Source: an uncultured Bacteroides sp. (lineage in GTDB: Bacteria; Bacteroidota; Bacteroidia; Bacteroidales; Bacteroidaceae). Taken from it: DNA of 36,655 nucleotides. Made by a program: the position numbers and the translations under genes. Each line of letters begins with the position of its first letter. Positions within the stretch are counted from its first letter, which is position 1. Shown here one piece after another: positions 14,243-24,001 of this stretch. The notes under the pieces were generated by a model, which made no database searches, had not been told where the DNA came from, and saw nothing but the letters and a program-made list of their open reading frames with translations. The stretch spans positions 1 through 36,655 of the forward strand of contig URDR01000023.1 in NCBI GenBank assembly GCA_900546645.1, given 5' to 3'.

Positions 14243-15679
14243 TTATTTAGTAATTCTTGCTATCTTAAACCCTATTGAAGCAATCAAGATACTCATCAGC
14301 GGACTAATATAGTTAAAAAAACAATAAGGCAAATAAGTCAGTGTCGGTACATTTAAAATAGTGGCTTGCGTCATTCCGCAAGTATTCCACGGAATCAAAG
14401 CAGAAGTAACCGTAACCGCATCTTCCGTAGTACGGCTAAGCAGACAGCTTTCATAGCCCTGCTTTTTATAAATATCCTTAAACATATTTCCCGTCAAAAT
14501 GATTGATATATATTGGTCGGAAGTAGCTAAGTTCAAGAACAATCCCGCTCCCACAGTAGATACCACCATGCCAGCGAGCCTATGCGTAAAGCGAATAAAC
14601 AACGAAGTGATACTGCCCAACATGCCGCAAGCTGTCATAGCTCCTCCCAAACACATGGCGCAAACAATCAGCCAAACGGTATTCATCATACCCGACATTC
14701 CACGGGTAGCAATCAAGTCATTCAGTTCGGCTGAACCAGCCTCAAGACCTGTACTTCCAAACAAGACCATCCATGTTCCCTTAAACAGATTTTCTGCGGT
14801 TATACCCTCGCCTGCCACTTCACATACAATATCCGGCTGAAAAGCAAGCATACAGATTACCGCCAATGTTGTAGAAATAAAGAGAGTGACTATGGAAGGC
14901 AGCTTGCGGGCAATCAAAATACCGGTGACAACCGGCACTATCAGAAGCCAAAGCGATATATGAAACCGGTCAGCCAGTGCATCCGTAAACAAGGAAATAT
15001 GAGCCACTGCATCCGAAGTATGTGTCAAACCGGCAACAGTAAAGATAATTAAGGTAATCATCATTGAAGGCACAGTGGTCAGCATCATATAGCGGATATG
15101 CCTGAATAAAGGAGTTTCCGTTACCGATGAAGCCAACACCGTGGTATCCGACAAGGGGGAAATCTTATCGCCAAAATAAGCACCCGAAACGATTGCACCA
15201 GCTATCCAGCCATCTGCAAAACCTTGTGCTTTCCCGATTCCCATCAAGGCAATCCCTATTGTAGCAATGGTAGTCCATGAACTTCCGGTCATAACCGAAA
15301 CCACAGCGCAGATTATGCAACAAGAAACTAAGAAAAAATTAGGATGAATGACCTGTACACCATAATAAATCAAGGTAGGTACCACCCCGCTCAGCATCCA
15401 TGTTGCCGAAAGAGAACCAATAATCAGCAAGATAATAATCGCACTGCTCACTCCCGTAATGTTATTCACAATCGCATGCTCTATATCTTTCCACTGAACG
15501 CCATAACGGGCTATTCCGATGAAAGAACACAACGCAGTGGTTACCAACAAACAGACCTGACTTCCTCCACCCAATGCATCGCTGCCAAAAAAACGGATAG
15601 TGAAAAACAGCAGAATAATTAAAGCCAGAATAGGAAGCAACGATACAAAAGGAGAAGGATACTTTTTGATTTTTGTCAT
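14243..15679 (-). CDS. nhaC: NhaC-family Na+/H+ antiporter
   Basis: 478 residues with about 12 hydrophobic segments. NhaC signatures include GSLSATWMLSGVVPTLIYYG, the transport-core block VMTGSSWTTIATIGIALMGI, GAYFGDKISPLSDTTVLASS and the C-terminal ALIPWNTCGMTQATIL. NhaC proteins exchange Na+ for H+ across the inner membrane; some relatives exchange organic acids such as malate for lactate with Na+ and H+, so the exact substrate is open. First gene of a two-gene unit with the secreted aminopeptidase. A GAAATTTG near 15723-15730 on the minus strand is a weak -7 candidate. Confidence 0.93.
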   Translation of the reverse strand: MTKIKKYPSPFVSLLPILALIILLFFTIRFFGSDALGGGSQVCLLVTTALCSFIGIARYGVQWKDIEHAIVNNITGVSSAIIILLIIGSLSATWMLSGVVPTLIYYGVQVIHPNFFLVSCCIICAVVSVMTGSSWTTIATIGIALMGIGKAQGFADGWIAGAIVSGAYFGDKISPLSDTTVLASSVTETPLFRHIRYMMLTTVPSMMITLIIFTVAGLTHTSDAVAHISLFTDALADRFHISLWLLIVPVVTGILIARKLPSIVTLFISTTLAVICMLAFQPDIVCEVAGEGITAENLFKGTWMVLFGSTGLEAGSAELNDLIATRGMSGMMNTVWLIVCAMCLGGAMTACGMLGSITSLFIRFTHRLAGMVVSTVGAGLFLNLATSDQYISIILTGNMFKDIYKKQGYESCLLSRTTEDAVTVTSALIPWNTCGMTQATILNVPTLTYLPYCFFNYISPLMSILIASIGFKIARITK

Positions 15680-16034
15680 TGAAATCTATAATGTTTGATT
15701 TATATTTATTTTTTCGCCTGCAAATTTCCGAATAAATTTTCATATCTCCACAAAAACGCGTATTAAAATTTATATATTTTCGCATATTCCCCTGCATGCA
15801 AGCTCAAGCTTATACAGATTGCCTCTGTACAAGCCTTCTATCTTACAGAACAAAATCTCCCTCAGATAAAATAAAATTCCATAAACAAGCGTGAACTAAA
15901 AAACGTTTTATTTCACGCATAAATATTCACACCCGATAAACATTACATCTTATCTTTCTCTTCGCATACCTTTTATAAAACAAGCAAGATTTTTAAAAAT
16001 CATGAAATAAGTATTTGATTTATCGCTTTGTTCA
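15680..16034. other. Divergent intergenic region between nhaC and tamB
   Basis: No gene. It holds a small hairpin (TACAGA 15813-15818 with TCTGTA 15824-15829). A larger one has left arm 15889-15901 (GCGTGAACTAAAA), loop AACG, and right arm 15906-15918 (TTTTATTTCACGC), 12 of 13 pairs. Being between divergent genes and without a T tract after the stem, the second looks more like an operator than a terminator; this is inference. Confidence 0.5.
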
Positions 16035-16045
16035 ATGAATATCAT

Positions 16046-16053
16046 TAATTTTG
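16046..16053 (+). promoter_or_regulatory. -7 box (TAATTTTG) of tamB
   Basis: An exact TAnnTTTG match. It lies downstream of the in-frame ATG at 16035, which favours the ATG at 16071 as the true tamB start. A TTTG at 16027 is only 15 bases up, shorter than usual. Confidence 0.45.
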
Positions 16054-16070
16054 TTTACTTTATTATATCC

Positions 16071-19000
16071 ATGAGCAAATTCACACGTATTAAACATACC
16101 ATACGCTGGTCTATTATTCTGACCCTATCTTTATATTTCGGAATAATTGCTGTGCTGAATATCCCGTTTATCCAAAAGCAGGTATCGGAGTATGCAGAGC
16201 AACAACTCTCACAACTTTTCCAGACAAAGGTCAGCATCGGGAATGTAGACTTAGGTATGCTGAACCGAATCATTGTACGCGATTTAGAGCTTTATGACCA
16301 GGAAGGAAACAAGCTGCTGAAAATAGCACGTTTCTCTGCAAAGGCAGATATCACTGCACTTTTCCACGGACGTATCCGAATCGGCAGTGTACAGCTTTTC
16401 GGACTGGATGCCCGCCTGCGCAAAGCCACACCGCAGAGCCTTCCTAACTTCCAGTTTATCCTTGACGCATTTGCTCCCAAAGAGCAGACAAAGAAAAAAA
16501 CGGGAATTGACCTCCGTATCAATACGGTATTGATACGAAGAGGAAAACTATCATACGACATTGATTCTGAACCGGAAACGCCACAGCGTTTTAATCCGGC
16601 TCACCTGAATTTCAGCAATATCTCTGCAACACTTTCACTCAAGGCCCTGCAACCAGACTCTATAAACGCACAGGTACGGCGCATGAGCTTTAATGAACAC
16701 AGCGGATTCCAACTGAAACGCCTCTCAGCCAGACTGACGGCAAATGACCAAAGAATCCAGCTGGAGGAGCTTCACATCGGTCTTCCTGATACCGATATTG
16801 AACTGGACAGCCTGAACATTGCCGCTAAAAGTCTGACCAATCTTACCACATTAGACGAAGTAACCCATTATACCACTTCACTGCACGCATCTGTCACTCC
16901 GTCAGACCTTGCTCCGTTTGTTCCTGCATTGCAATTTTTTAAAGACCCTGTGCGCTTACGCTTCACAGCACAAGGTAAAGGGAAGTATGCCGAATGTACT
17001 GAATTTCGTTTGACAGACAGTTTTGGCCAGCTCAGCCTCAGCGCCAAAGGGACTATAAGTGCTGAAAATTCTATCAAGCAGCCTTATTTTTACGGAACCA
17101 TCGACCAGGCAGAAATCAGTCCACAAGGAAGTGCCCGCCTGTTTCAGAATTTAACCGGAAAAGCCGAATTACCCTCTCTGCTTACCAGAATTGGATTCAT
17201 CCACTTTACAGGCGATGTTTCAGGTTATTCGCATCAGCTCACCACGCATGGTAATCTTCGCTCGAATGTCGGGAACTTGCAAGCCAATGTTACCATGCAT
17301 ACTGACACCATAAGCCATAACCGAAGTTTCTCAGGACGTGTTTCCAGTGAAGAACTTCAGTTGGGCAAACTGCTCGACAAAGAAAAAAACTGGGGAAATG
17401 CAGCTTTTGACATTGAACTGAAAGGTTTCAAATATCAAAACAGCAAAGCCGAATCATATATAAAAGGAACCATATCGGAACTGCAATACAACCAGTATGC
17501 ATACCACAACATCGTGCTCGACGGGCATTATCGCCCCGGAGGATTTAAAGGTAGAATAGCTATGGATGACCCAAATGGAAATATCGTAATAAACGGACAG
17601 TTTATTACCGGACAGCCTATGCCCGATTTTAACTTGCATGCTACGGTACGGAACTTCCGACCGCATGATTTGCAGTTGACCCCCAAACATAAAGACACTT
17701 CTATAGCTCTCAATCTGACCGCCGATTTTGCGGGACATTCCATTGATGACATGGAAGGAAGAATTGACCTGGACAGTCTGACCGTTCATGCTGCTGAGAA
17801 AGAAAACAGTTATTTCCTGAAAAACCTGAATATTGTGGCTGGCCATAATCCAGAAGGAAAAAAAGAAATTCAAATCCACTCTCCCTTCTTACAAGGAGAA
17901 GTGAAAGGACGCTATTCTTATCAAACAGTTTTCGCCAGCCTGCGCCGGATGATAAGCCAACACCTTCCTTCGGCTGTGCCTGCCCAGAAAAACAAACGCG
18001 AGCCGAACAACAATTTTACATTCAACTTGAAAGTAGAGGATGCCGACATTGCCTCTAAAGTATTCGGTGTGCCCTTAGAATTGCAGATGCCTGCCAACCT
18101 GCAAGGGTATGTAAACGACAGTTTGATGCAAGTAAATATCGACGGCTATTTCCCCCGCTTTTCTTATAAGGGGAAAATTTATGAATCGGGAGTGCTTACC
18201 TGTGAAAATGCCAATCAGGAGCTCCAGTGCCAACTCCGGGCGAATACGCTTTTAAAGAAAGGAGCCATGTTTAACTTCGCACTGTTGGCACGAGCTAAAT
18301 CAGACAGCCTGCGAACCACTCTCTTTTGGGGAAATAATACCAACATCACTTACAGTGGAAAGATAGATGCCATCAGTAGCTTTTCACGGGCAACCGACAA
18401 GCAGCCACTTCACACCCAAATAGATATTCAGCCCAGCACCATTATTCTCAATGACACTACCTGGCATGTGCATCCATCGACTGTAACCATTGACAAAGAC
18501 AGCATTGAAATTAAAAACTTCTTATTTGAACATGCTCAACAACACTTGAAAATAAACGGGCGCATAGGGAAACGCCCTTCAGATTCATGCATGATAGATT
18601 TGCGTAACATCAACCTGCTTTATGTGATGGATATGATACAATTCCATGCCGTGAAATTCCAGGGTCTGGCAAGTGGAAAAATCAATCTTCATCATGTAAT
18701 GGATGATCCTTTGATGCAAGCAGATTTAAAAGTAAACCGTTTCTCCTTAAATGAAGCCTTACTAGGAGAGGCTCATATCATAGGGGGATGGGACAAAGAA
18801 ATTGGTGGAATCCGTCTTTCAGCCGACATTCACGAGAAAGACTCTTTATATACTCGGGTCAACGGATACATCTCTCCAAAAATGAAAGGGTTAGACTTAA
18901 ATATTGAAGCAGGAGGAACCAACATGGCTTTCCTGCAACCCTTCATTAATGGTATTTTCAGTGATGTAAGAGGAAGAGCCTTTGGCAACATTCGCTTGTT

Positions 19001-20612
19001 TGGTCCATTTTCACAGCTTGATTTGGAAGGAACGGCACGAGCTAACGTAGGAATGAAAGTCAATATTCTTAATACAAGGTTTGAAGCGAGTGCCGACTCT
19101 GTACATATCACGCCCGGAAATTTCCGCTTCGAAAACGTACGTCTGACCGACCCGGAAGGGCATACAGGCTATGCCAACGGAACGTTAAGCCATACCAAGC
19201 TGAAAAATCTGACCTATCAGTTTCGGTTCGATACGGACAATATGCTTGTCTATAACACCCAACACGCTACCCCTGATTTCCCCTTCTATGGTCAGATATA
19301 CACAACAGGGAATGTACGTCTGCGAGGAGGCGATAATGCCCTCAATGTAGACGGAACCATGAGAGCAGAAAATCAAACCTCTTTTGCTTACATGCTCGCT
19401 TCTGTTGCAGAAGCAACCAGTAATCAGTTTATTACTTTTGTTGACCGTACCCCCAAACGTCATCAAGAGACTATTGAAGCTGAAGTCTATCACTATTTAA
19501 ATCAACCGGATAAGGATGATGAAAAAGACATTCCTATTGATATAAAGATTAACCTGCAAATAGAACCGACCGAACGGGCTAACATGAAAATCATCATGGA
19601 CCCGATTGCCGGTGATTACATATCAGCTAAAGGTAATGGCAATTTACGTATCAACTTTTTCAATAAAGGAGACTTTCAGATTTTCGGTGATTATAACATT
19701 ACCGAAGGTATTTATAAAATGAGCATGCAAAACGTTATCCGAAAAGATTTCGTCTTGCAGCCGGGCGGAACGGTTACCTTTAACGGCAATCCAAAGGCAG
19801 CCAACCTCAATGTGCAGGCGGTTTATACCGTCAATTCGGCTTCACTGAATGACTTGCTTGCCGATGCATCTTCTTCAAAAGGGAATGTAAGGGTTAACTG
19901 TTTGCTTAACCTTACCGGCGACTTGACCTCACCTAATTTAAGTTTCGATCTGGAGTTGCCTACGGTGAATGAAGAAGACCGGGAGCTGGTTCGAAGCCTG
20001 ACCAGCACGGAAGAGCAAATGAATACCCAGATTATTTACCTGCTTGGTGTAGGCAAATTTTATACCTACGATTATGCTAACAATACCACTCAGTCGGATG
20101 CTACCAGCTCTTTGGCTTTCAGTACACTTTCCGGACAGCTGAACAACATGCTATCGCAAGTGCTCGACAACCAGAACTGGAATATAGGAACCCACTTAAG
20201 CACGGGAGAAAAAGGATGGAGCGATGTAGAAGCTGAAGCCATTCTCTCCGGACGCCTGCTTAACAACCGCCTGATTATTAACGGCAATTTCGGATACCGA
20301 GAGAACACTATGCGAAATACCAATTTCGTAGGCGACTTTGAAGCTATTTGGCTACTTACTAAAAACGGAGAATTTCGTTTAAGAGGATACAATCAGACTA
20401 ACGACCGGTATTTTACCAAATCAACCCTTACCACACAAGGCATCGGATTAATGTATAAAAAAGACTTTACCGACTGGAAAGAGTTAGTCGACTGGTTTTT
20501 ACATAGAAGAAAACTACGTACATCGAACCAGAAGCCGAAAGAAGAGAAAAAGCAAATAAAAGAAAAGGCCATAACGCCTGCAGTACAAGAAAAAAGACAA
20601 CGAATAAAATAA
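16071..20612 (+). CDS. tamB: TamB-family envelope protein (AsmA-like, DUF490 C-terminus)
   Basis: 1513 residues from the ATG at 16071 (MSKFTRIKHTIRWSIILTLS). The ATG at 16035 would add 12 residues but precedes the likely transcription start. One N-terminal membrane anchor (about residues 12-35) is followed by a very long repetitive beta-strand region, as in AsmA-type bridge proteins, and a C-terminal TamB/DUF490 domain (about 1100-1460, with NLRINFFNKGDFQIFGDYNI, the ELPTVNEEDRELVRSLTS segment and the RLIINGNFGYRENT end). TamB spans the periplasm and is implicated in phospholipid transfer to the outer membrane and in outer-membrane protein assembly. The C-terminal tail is K- and E-rich. No TamA/BamA-like partner is adjacent; it is followed 4 bases later by aguA. 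Confidence 0.92.
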   Translation: MSKFTRIKHTIRWSIILTLSLYFGIIAVLNIPFIQKQVSEYAEQQLSQLFQTKVSIGNVDLGMLNRIIVRDLELYDQEGNKLLKIARFSAKADITALFHGRIRIGSVQLFGLDARLRKATPQSLPNFQFILDAFAPKEQTKKKTGIDLRINTVLIRRGKLSYDIDSEPETPQRFNPAHLNFSNISATLSLKALQPDSINAQVRRMSFNEHSGFQLKRLSARLTANDQRIQLEELHIGLPDTDIELDSLNIAAKSLTNLTTLDEVTHYTTSLHASVTPSDLAPFVPALQFFKDPVRLRFTAQGKGKYAECTEFRLTDSFGQLSLSAKGTISAENSIKQPYFYGTIDQAEISPQGSARLFQNLTGKAELPSLLTRIGFIHFTGDVSGYSHQLTTHGNLRSNVGNLQANVTMHTDTISHNRSFSGRVSSEELQLGKLLDKEKNWGNAAFDIELKGFKYQNSKAESYIKGTISELQYNQYAYHNIVLDGHYRPGGFKGRIAMDDPNGNIVINGQFITGQPMPDFNLHATVRNFRPHDLQLTPKHKDTSIALNLTADFAGHSIDDMEGRIDLDSLTVHAAEKENSYFLKNLNIVAGHNPEGKKEIQIHSPFLQGEVKGRYSYQTVFASLRRMISQHLPSAVPAQKNKREPNNNFTFNLKVEDADIASKVFGVPLELQMPANLQGYVNDSLMQVNIDGYFPRFSYKGKIYESGVLTCENANQELQCQLRANTLLKKGAMFNFALLARAKSDSLRTTLFWGNNTNITYSGKIDAISSFSRATDKQPLHTQIDIQPSTIILNDTTWHVHPSTVTIDKDSIEIKNFLFEHAQQHLKINGRIGKRPSDSCMIDLRNINLLYVMDMIQFHAVKFQGLASGKINLHHVMDDPLMQADLKVNRFSLNEALLGEAHIIGGWDKEIGGIRLSADIHEKDSLYTRVNGYISPKMKGLDLNIEAGGTNMAFLQPFINGIFSDVRGRAFGNIRLFGPFSQLDLEGTARANVGMKVNILNTRFEASADSVHITPGNFRFENVRLTDPEGHTGYANGTLSHTKLKNLTYQFRFDTDNMLVYNTQHATPDFPFYGQIYTTGNVRLRGGDNALNVDGTMRAENQTSFAYMLASVAEATSNQFITFVDRTPKRHQETIEAEVYHYLNQPDKDDEKDIPIDIKINLQIEPTERANMKIIMDPIAGDYISAKGNGNLRINFFNKGDFQIFGDYNITEGIYKMSMQNVIRKDFVLQPGGTVTFNGNPKAANLNVQAVYTVNSASLNDLLADASSSKGNVRVNCLLNLTGDLTSPNLSFDLELPTVNEEDRELVRSLTSTEEQMNTQIIYLLGVGKFYTYDYANNTTQSDATSSLAFSTLSGQLNNMLSQVLDNQNWNIGTHLSTGEKGWSDVEAEAILSGRLLNNRLIINGNFGYRENTMRNTNFVGDFEAIWLLTKNGEFRLRGYNQTNDRYFTKSTLTTQGIGLMYKKDFTDWKELVDWFLHRRKLRTSNQKPKEEKKQIKEKAITPAVQEKRQRIK

Positions 20613-20616
20613 ATAA

Positions 20617-21654
20617 ATGGAAAAAAACTATTATTTACCTTCCGAATGGCATCCGCAAAGCTATATACAGCTCACCTGGCCTCATGCAGATACAGACTGG
20701 GCATATATGCTGGATGAAGTAGAAGAATGTTTCTGCAATCTTGCCCGTGAAATCGCTACCCGGCAACCGCTCCTACTCGTAGCACCTGAATTTCCGAAGG
20801 CGCTGAATGAAACTCCTTTCCGTGAAAATATCCAGTTCATTGCCTGCCCTACAAACGATACATGGGCACGCGACCATGGATTTATCACCCTGCTGAAATA
20901 TCATGGAAGTCCTCTTCTGTTAGATTTTTGCTTCAACGGATGGGGGATGAAATTTGCAGCCAATAAAGACAATCTGATTAATAGCCGGCTATATAAAAGC
21001 GGATTGATAAACGGCAATTATGTAAACTGCCGCAACTTCATACTCGAAGGCGGCTCTGTGGAAAGTGACGGAGAAGGAACCCTTCTCACTACTTCACTTT
21101 GCCTATTGGCTCCCAACCGAAATGACACCATGAGTCGGGGAGAAATAGAAAACTATCTGAAAGAGCGTTTCAATCTGAAACAGATATTATGGCTCGATTA
21201 TGGATTTCTTGCAGGCGATGATACCGACAGCCATATTGACACATTGGCACGCCTCTGCCCGGATAATACGATTACGTATGTACAATGCCTGGACAAGGAA
21301 GATGCCCATTACGGAGCCCTCCAGTCCATGGAGGAGCAACTCAAGAGCTTCAGAACCTTAGAAGGAAAGCCTTACCGCTTGTTACCCCTTCCTATGCCTG
21401 AAGCTATTTATGATGAGGCAGGAGAACGTCTGCCGGCAACTTATGCCAACTTTCTGATCATGAATCAAGCTGTACTTTACCCAACGTACAACCAAAAAGA
21501 AAATGATGAGCGAGCCGCTGCCGTACTGGCACAAGCCTTTCCCGGAAGAGAAATCGTAGGTATAAACTGCCTTGCCCTAATCAAGCAACATGGTTCTCTA
21601 CACTGTGTTACTATGCAATATCCTGATTCAATAAAAGTAAATCACTCATTATGA
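20617..21654 (+). CDS. aguA: Agmatine deiminase
   Basis: 345 residues, the usual length. AguA hydrolyses agmatine to N-carbamoylputrescine and ammonia. The guanidino-modifying fold is recognisable by PSEWHPQSYIQLTWPHADTD, the substrate segment TNDTWARDHGFI, FILEGGSVESDGEGTLLTT, the catalytic-His stretch GDDTDSHIDTLARL and the nucleophile C330 in KQHGSLHCVTMQ (canonical GGGNIHCITQQ). Peptidyl-arginine deiminases of this superfamily are longer, and the next gene encodes the following enzyme of the pathway, which supports the agmatine assignment. Translation is coupled: its TGA overlaps the aguB ATG. It starts 4 bases after the tamB stop. Confidence 0.94.
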   Translation: MEKNYYLPSEWHPQSYIQLTWPHADTDWAYMLDEVEECFCNLAREIATRQPLLLVAPEFPKALNETPFRENIQFIACPTNDTWARDHGFITLLKYHGSPLLLDFCFNGWGMKFAANKDNLINSRLYKSGLINGNYVNCRNFILEGGSVESDGEGTLLTTSLCLLAPNRNDTMSRGEIENYLKERFNLKQILWLDYGFLAGDDTDSHIDTLARLCPDNTITYVQCLDKEDAHYGALQSMEEQLKSFRTLEGKPYRLLPLPMPEAIYDEAGERLPATYANFLIMNQAVLYPTYNQKENDERAAAVLAQAFPGREIVGINCLALIKQHGSLHCVTMQYPDSIKVNHSL

Positions 21655-22538
21655 AAAGAATTATTCGTGTAGGTATCGTTCAGCAGGCATGCACAAACGA
21701 TATTAAATTAAACCTTGAGAAACTGCACCGGAACATAGCTTCTGTGGCACAAACCGGTGCCCAGCTCGTTATACTGCAAGAGCTGCATAATACCCCTTAT
21801 TTCTGCCAGACAGAAGATACAAACATGTTCGACCTTGCAGAGCCTATACCAGGACCCTCTACAGGCTTTTACAGCGAACTTGCCGCTGCTTACCATGTGG
21901 TCTTAGTGACTTCTCTCTTTGAGCGTCGCGCCCCGGGGCTCTATCACAATACCGCTGTGGTTTTTGATTCAGACGGAAGCATTGCCGGAAAATACCGTAA
22001 AATGCACATACCCGATGATCCTGCTTATTATGAAAAGTTTTATTTTACACCGGGCGACTTAGGTTTTGAACCGATACAAACCTCTATCGGGAAATTAGGT
22101 GTACAGGTGTGCTGGGATCAATGGTATCCAGAAGGAGCCCGTCTCATGGCATTAAAAGGAGCTGAACTGTTGATTTATCCTACAGCCATCGGATGGGAAA
22201 GCTCGGATACGCAAGAGGAAAAAATGAGACAGCTTGGCGCATGGATCACTGTTCAGCGCGGACATGCTGTAGCCAACGGACTTCCGGTAATTGCCGTAAA
22301 CCGGGTAGGTCATGAGCCAGACCCTTCCGGACAAACCAAAGGTATTCAATTTTGGGGAAATAGCTTTGTCGCCGGACCTCAAGGAGAAATTATAGCACAA
22401 GCCAGTAACATGAAAGAGGAAAACTTACTTGTGGAAATCGACATGAGCCGAAGTGAAAACGTACGCCGCTGGTGGCCTTTCTTACGCGACCGGCGTATTG
22501 ATGAGTTCGAGAACTTAACCAAGCGGTTCATTGATTAA
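21651..22538 (+). CDS. aguB: N-carbamoylputrescine amidohydrolase
   Basis: 295 residues of the carbon-nitrogen hydrolase (nitrilase) superfamily. The catalytic triad is complete: E44 in LQELHNTPYF, K117 in YRKMHIPDD and C154 in VQVCWDQWYPEGARLMALKG. The strongly conserved WYPEGAR, PTAIGWE and NRVGHEPDP segments match the plant and bacterial N-carbamoylputrescine group. It releases putrescine, CO2 and ammonia, completing the arginine-agmatine route to polyamines. ATGA overlap with aguA indicates an operon. After the stop, AAACCT and AGGTTT form a weak hairpin near 22536-22571. Confidence 0.95.
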   Translation: MKRIIRVGIVQQACTNDIKLNLEKLHRNIASVAQTGAQLVILQELHNTPYFCQTEDTNMFDLAEPIPGPSTGFYSELAAAYHVVLVTSLFERRAPGLYHNTAVVFDSDGSIAGKYRKMHIPDDPAYYEKFYFTPGDLGFEPIQTSIGKLGVQVCWDQWYPEGARLMALKGAELLIYPTAIGWESSDTQEEKMRQLGAWITVQRGHAVANGLPVIAVNRVGHEPDPSGQTKGIQFWGNSFVAGPQGEIIAQASNMKEENLLVEIDMSRSENVRRWWPFLRDRRIDEFENLTKRFID

Positions 22539-22622
22539 AACCTCTTCTTTTTATCACTTAAAAAAGGTTTAATCAATCCTTAAAATACACTTAAGTCGAT
22601 TGTTTTCAACAAACGATAAAAA

Positions 22623-22658
22623 TATCAGCCAACTTTCATTATGTATAGTTGGCTGATA
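22623..22658 (-). terminator. Terminator of the rsmE-ABC operon (possibly bidirectional)
   Basis: TATCAGCCAACT, 12 bases, AGTTGGCTGATA: a 12-bp perfect stem between the converging aguB and permease genes. On the minus strand it is followed by ATTTTTATC, a U-rich end. On the plus strand no T run follows. Confidence 0.65.
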
Positions 22659-22695
22659 CAATATAAACATAGAAATTTCCATCCAGTTTATTCAA

Positions 22696-22772
22696 GAAGA
22701 AACTACAGTTTCTTCAAGGGAAAACTACAGTTTCTTCTAAAGAAAACCCCAGTTTTCTCAAGGGAAACTAAG
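22696..22772. repeat. Array of 22-nt-period palindromic repeats
   Basis: About 3.5 units at 21-22 base spacing (GAAACTAC, GAAAACTAC, GAAAACCCC, GAAACTA starts at 22699, 22720, 22742 and 22764). The first is a perfect palindrome, GAAGAAACT ac AGTTTCTTC; the second and third are shorter ones (AAACT/AGTTT; AGAAAAC/GTTTTCT). It lies between the terminator hairpin and the end of the permease gene, with no coding sequence. Confidence 0.75.
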
Positions 22773-22792
22773 CCAAATAAAAAAGGAAGAAA

Positions 22793-23980
22793 TCAACGCT
22801 TTAACCAAACCCCATTAATCTTCTTGCGAATAATCCACAGATTCAGCACTGAAACGAATATAAACAGCAAACTGCCTACCCATACCGATGGGGCCAGACT
22901 TCCCAATTCTGCTCCGGGAAACAGACGGACTATCCATTCGCCATAATACGAGCGGACGAACATAACAGACAGTAAGCCTAAAAGCAATACCAAAGCATTT
23001 AGTCCTAAAACCAATAGCTGATAAGGCAAGGCCACACGAGCCGGGCTGTATCCTATCAGCAATAAATTCTCAAGTTTCACCGTATTTTTCTGCAAAAGCA
23101 AATATACACTCAGCATCAGTACGTAGAATGAAAGCACACTAATCAAGATACCGATAAAAAGCACGATACTCACCAATGCTTTCAAGAACCAGGCTACCTT
23201 TCCATTATCCAGTTTATCTCCCTCGGTTTCATAACCCCTCTCTTTAAAATAACGGGCGATACGGTCATCAGATGAATGATCTACCTCCACAATCAAACGG
23301 GAAGGGCGAACCTGCTCTCTTTCTCCATAAGTACGGTTGGCCCAATCCATAAACGACTGAGGAACAAGAATGGTATTCAAACGACTGGAAAAACCAGCTA
23401 TACGTCCTTTCATATGCGTCCTCTTTCCCTGTCCTTCTATCCGGATATCCAATGGAACCATCCCCATTACTCCTTCTGAAAGCTGCGGCAAATTCCTACT
23501 TTGAGCAAAACCGAAATTATATAAATTCAAATAATTACGGGGAATGATAATAGGAATTTCTTCTTGCCCAGGATGAAAACTCCAATTCTTCAAATCGGCA
23601 TCTACAAACTCATCGGGAACGGATTCAAAGAATAACGCTGTAGACAGATTCACACCTTGCATACCCATACCGGCAGCCACCTTAAAGCAAGCAGAAGTAA
23701 AGACTCCCACTTTTTGAGTAAAAGGCTGTTCTTTTAAGTCGACTATATCTCCATCAGAAAAAACCGTACTTTTCCCGACCAAAGTTCCCAGTGTACTTAC
23801 CTGCTTGCTGATAACCATATAATCTTTTTTCATAAAGCTATCACCTCGCGTCAAAACCGGCGCTATGTCTCTATAAAACTGTACTCCCAGTAACACGATA
23901 GCCATTCCACAAAGGTTAGCAAAAAAGAATCCAAGCAACTGTGCCGGACTGATATGTTGTCGTAATAATTTCCAAATCAT
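22793..23980 (-). CDS. FtsX-like ABC transporter permease
   Basis: 395 residues with four membrane segments in the FtsX/MacB order: one near the N-terminus (about 15-35), a large extracytoplasmic domain (about 36-265), then three segments in the C-terminal third beginning VAWFLKALVSIVLFIGILIS. The LLIGYSPARVALPYQLL stretch corresponds to the coupling region of FtsX-type permeases. Such permeases usually transmit ATPase motion to periplasmic partners (lipoprotein release, cell-wall hydrolase activation) rather than move a solute across the membrane. It follows its ATPase by 21 bases. The substrate or partner is unknown; the lipoprotein upstream in the operon is a candidate. Confidence 0.85.
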   Translation of the reverse strand: MIWKLLRQHISPAQLLGFFFANLCGMAIVLLGVQFYRDIAPVLTRGDSFMKKDYMVISKQVSTLGTLVGKSTVFSDGDIVDLKEQPFTQKVGVFTSACFKVAAGMGMQGVNLSTALFFESVPDEFVDADLKNWSFHPGQEEIPIIIPRNYLNLYNFGFAQSRNLPQLSEGVMGMVPLDIRIEGQGKRTHMKGRIAGFSSRLNTILVPQSFMDWANRTYGEREQVRPSRLIVEVDHSSDDRIARYFKERGYETEGDKLDNGKVAWFLKALVSIVLFIGILISVLSFYVLMLSVYLLLQKNTVKLENLLLIGYSPARVALPYQLLVLGLNALVLLLGLLSVMFVRSYYGEWIVRLFPGAELGSLAPSVWVGSLLFIFVSVLNLWIIRKKINGVWLKR

Positions 23981-24001
23981 AGCTTATCTGATAGAAACAT
24001 C

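Noticed and set aside
22696..22772. Possible CRISPR array
   Set aside because: Units are contiguous at 22 bases, with no unique spacers and no cas genes.
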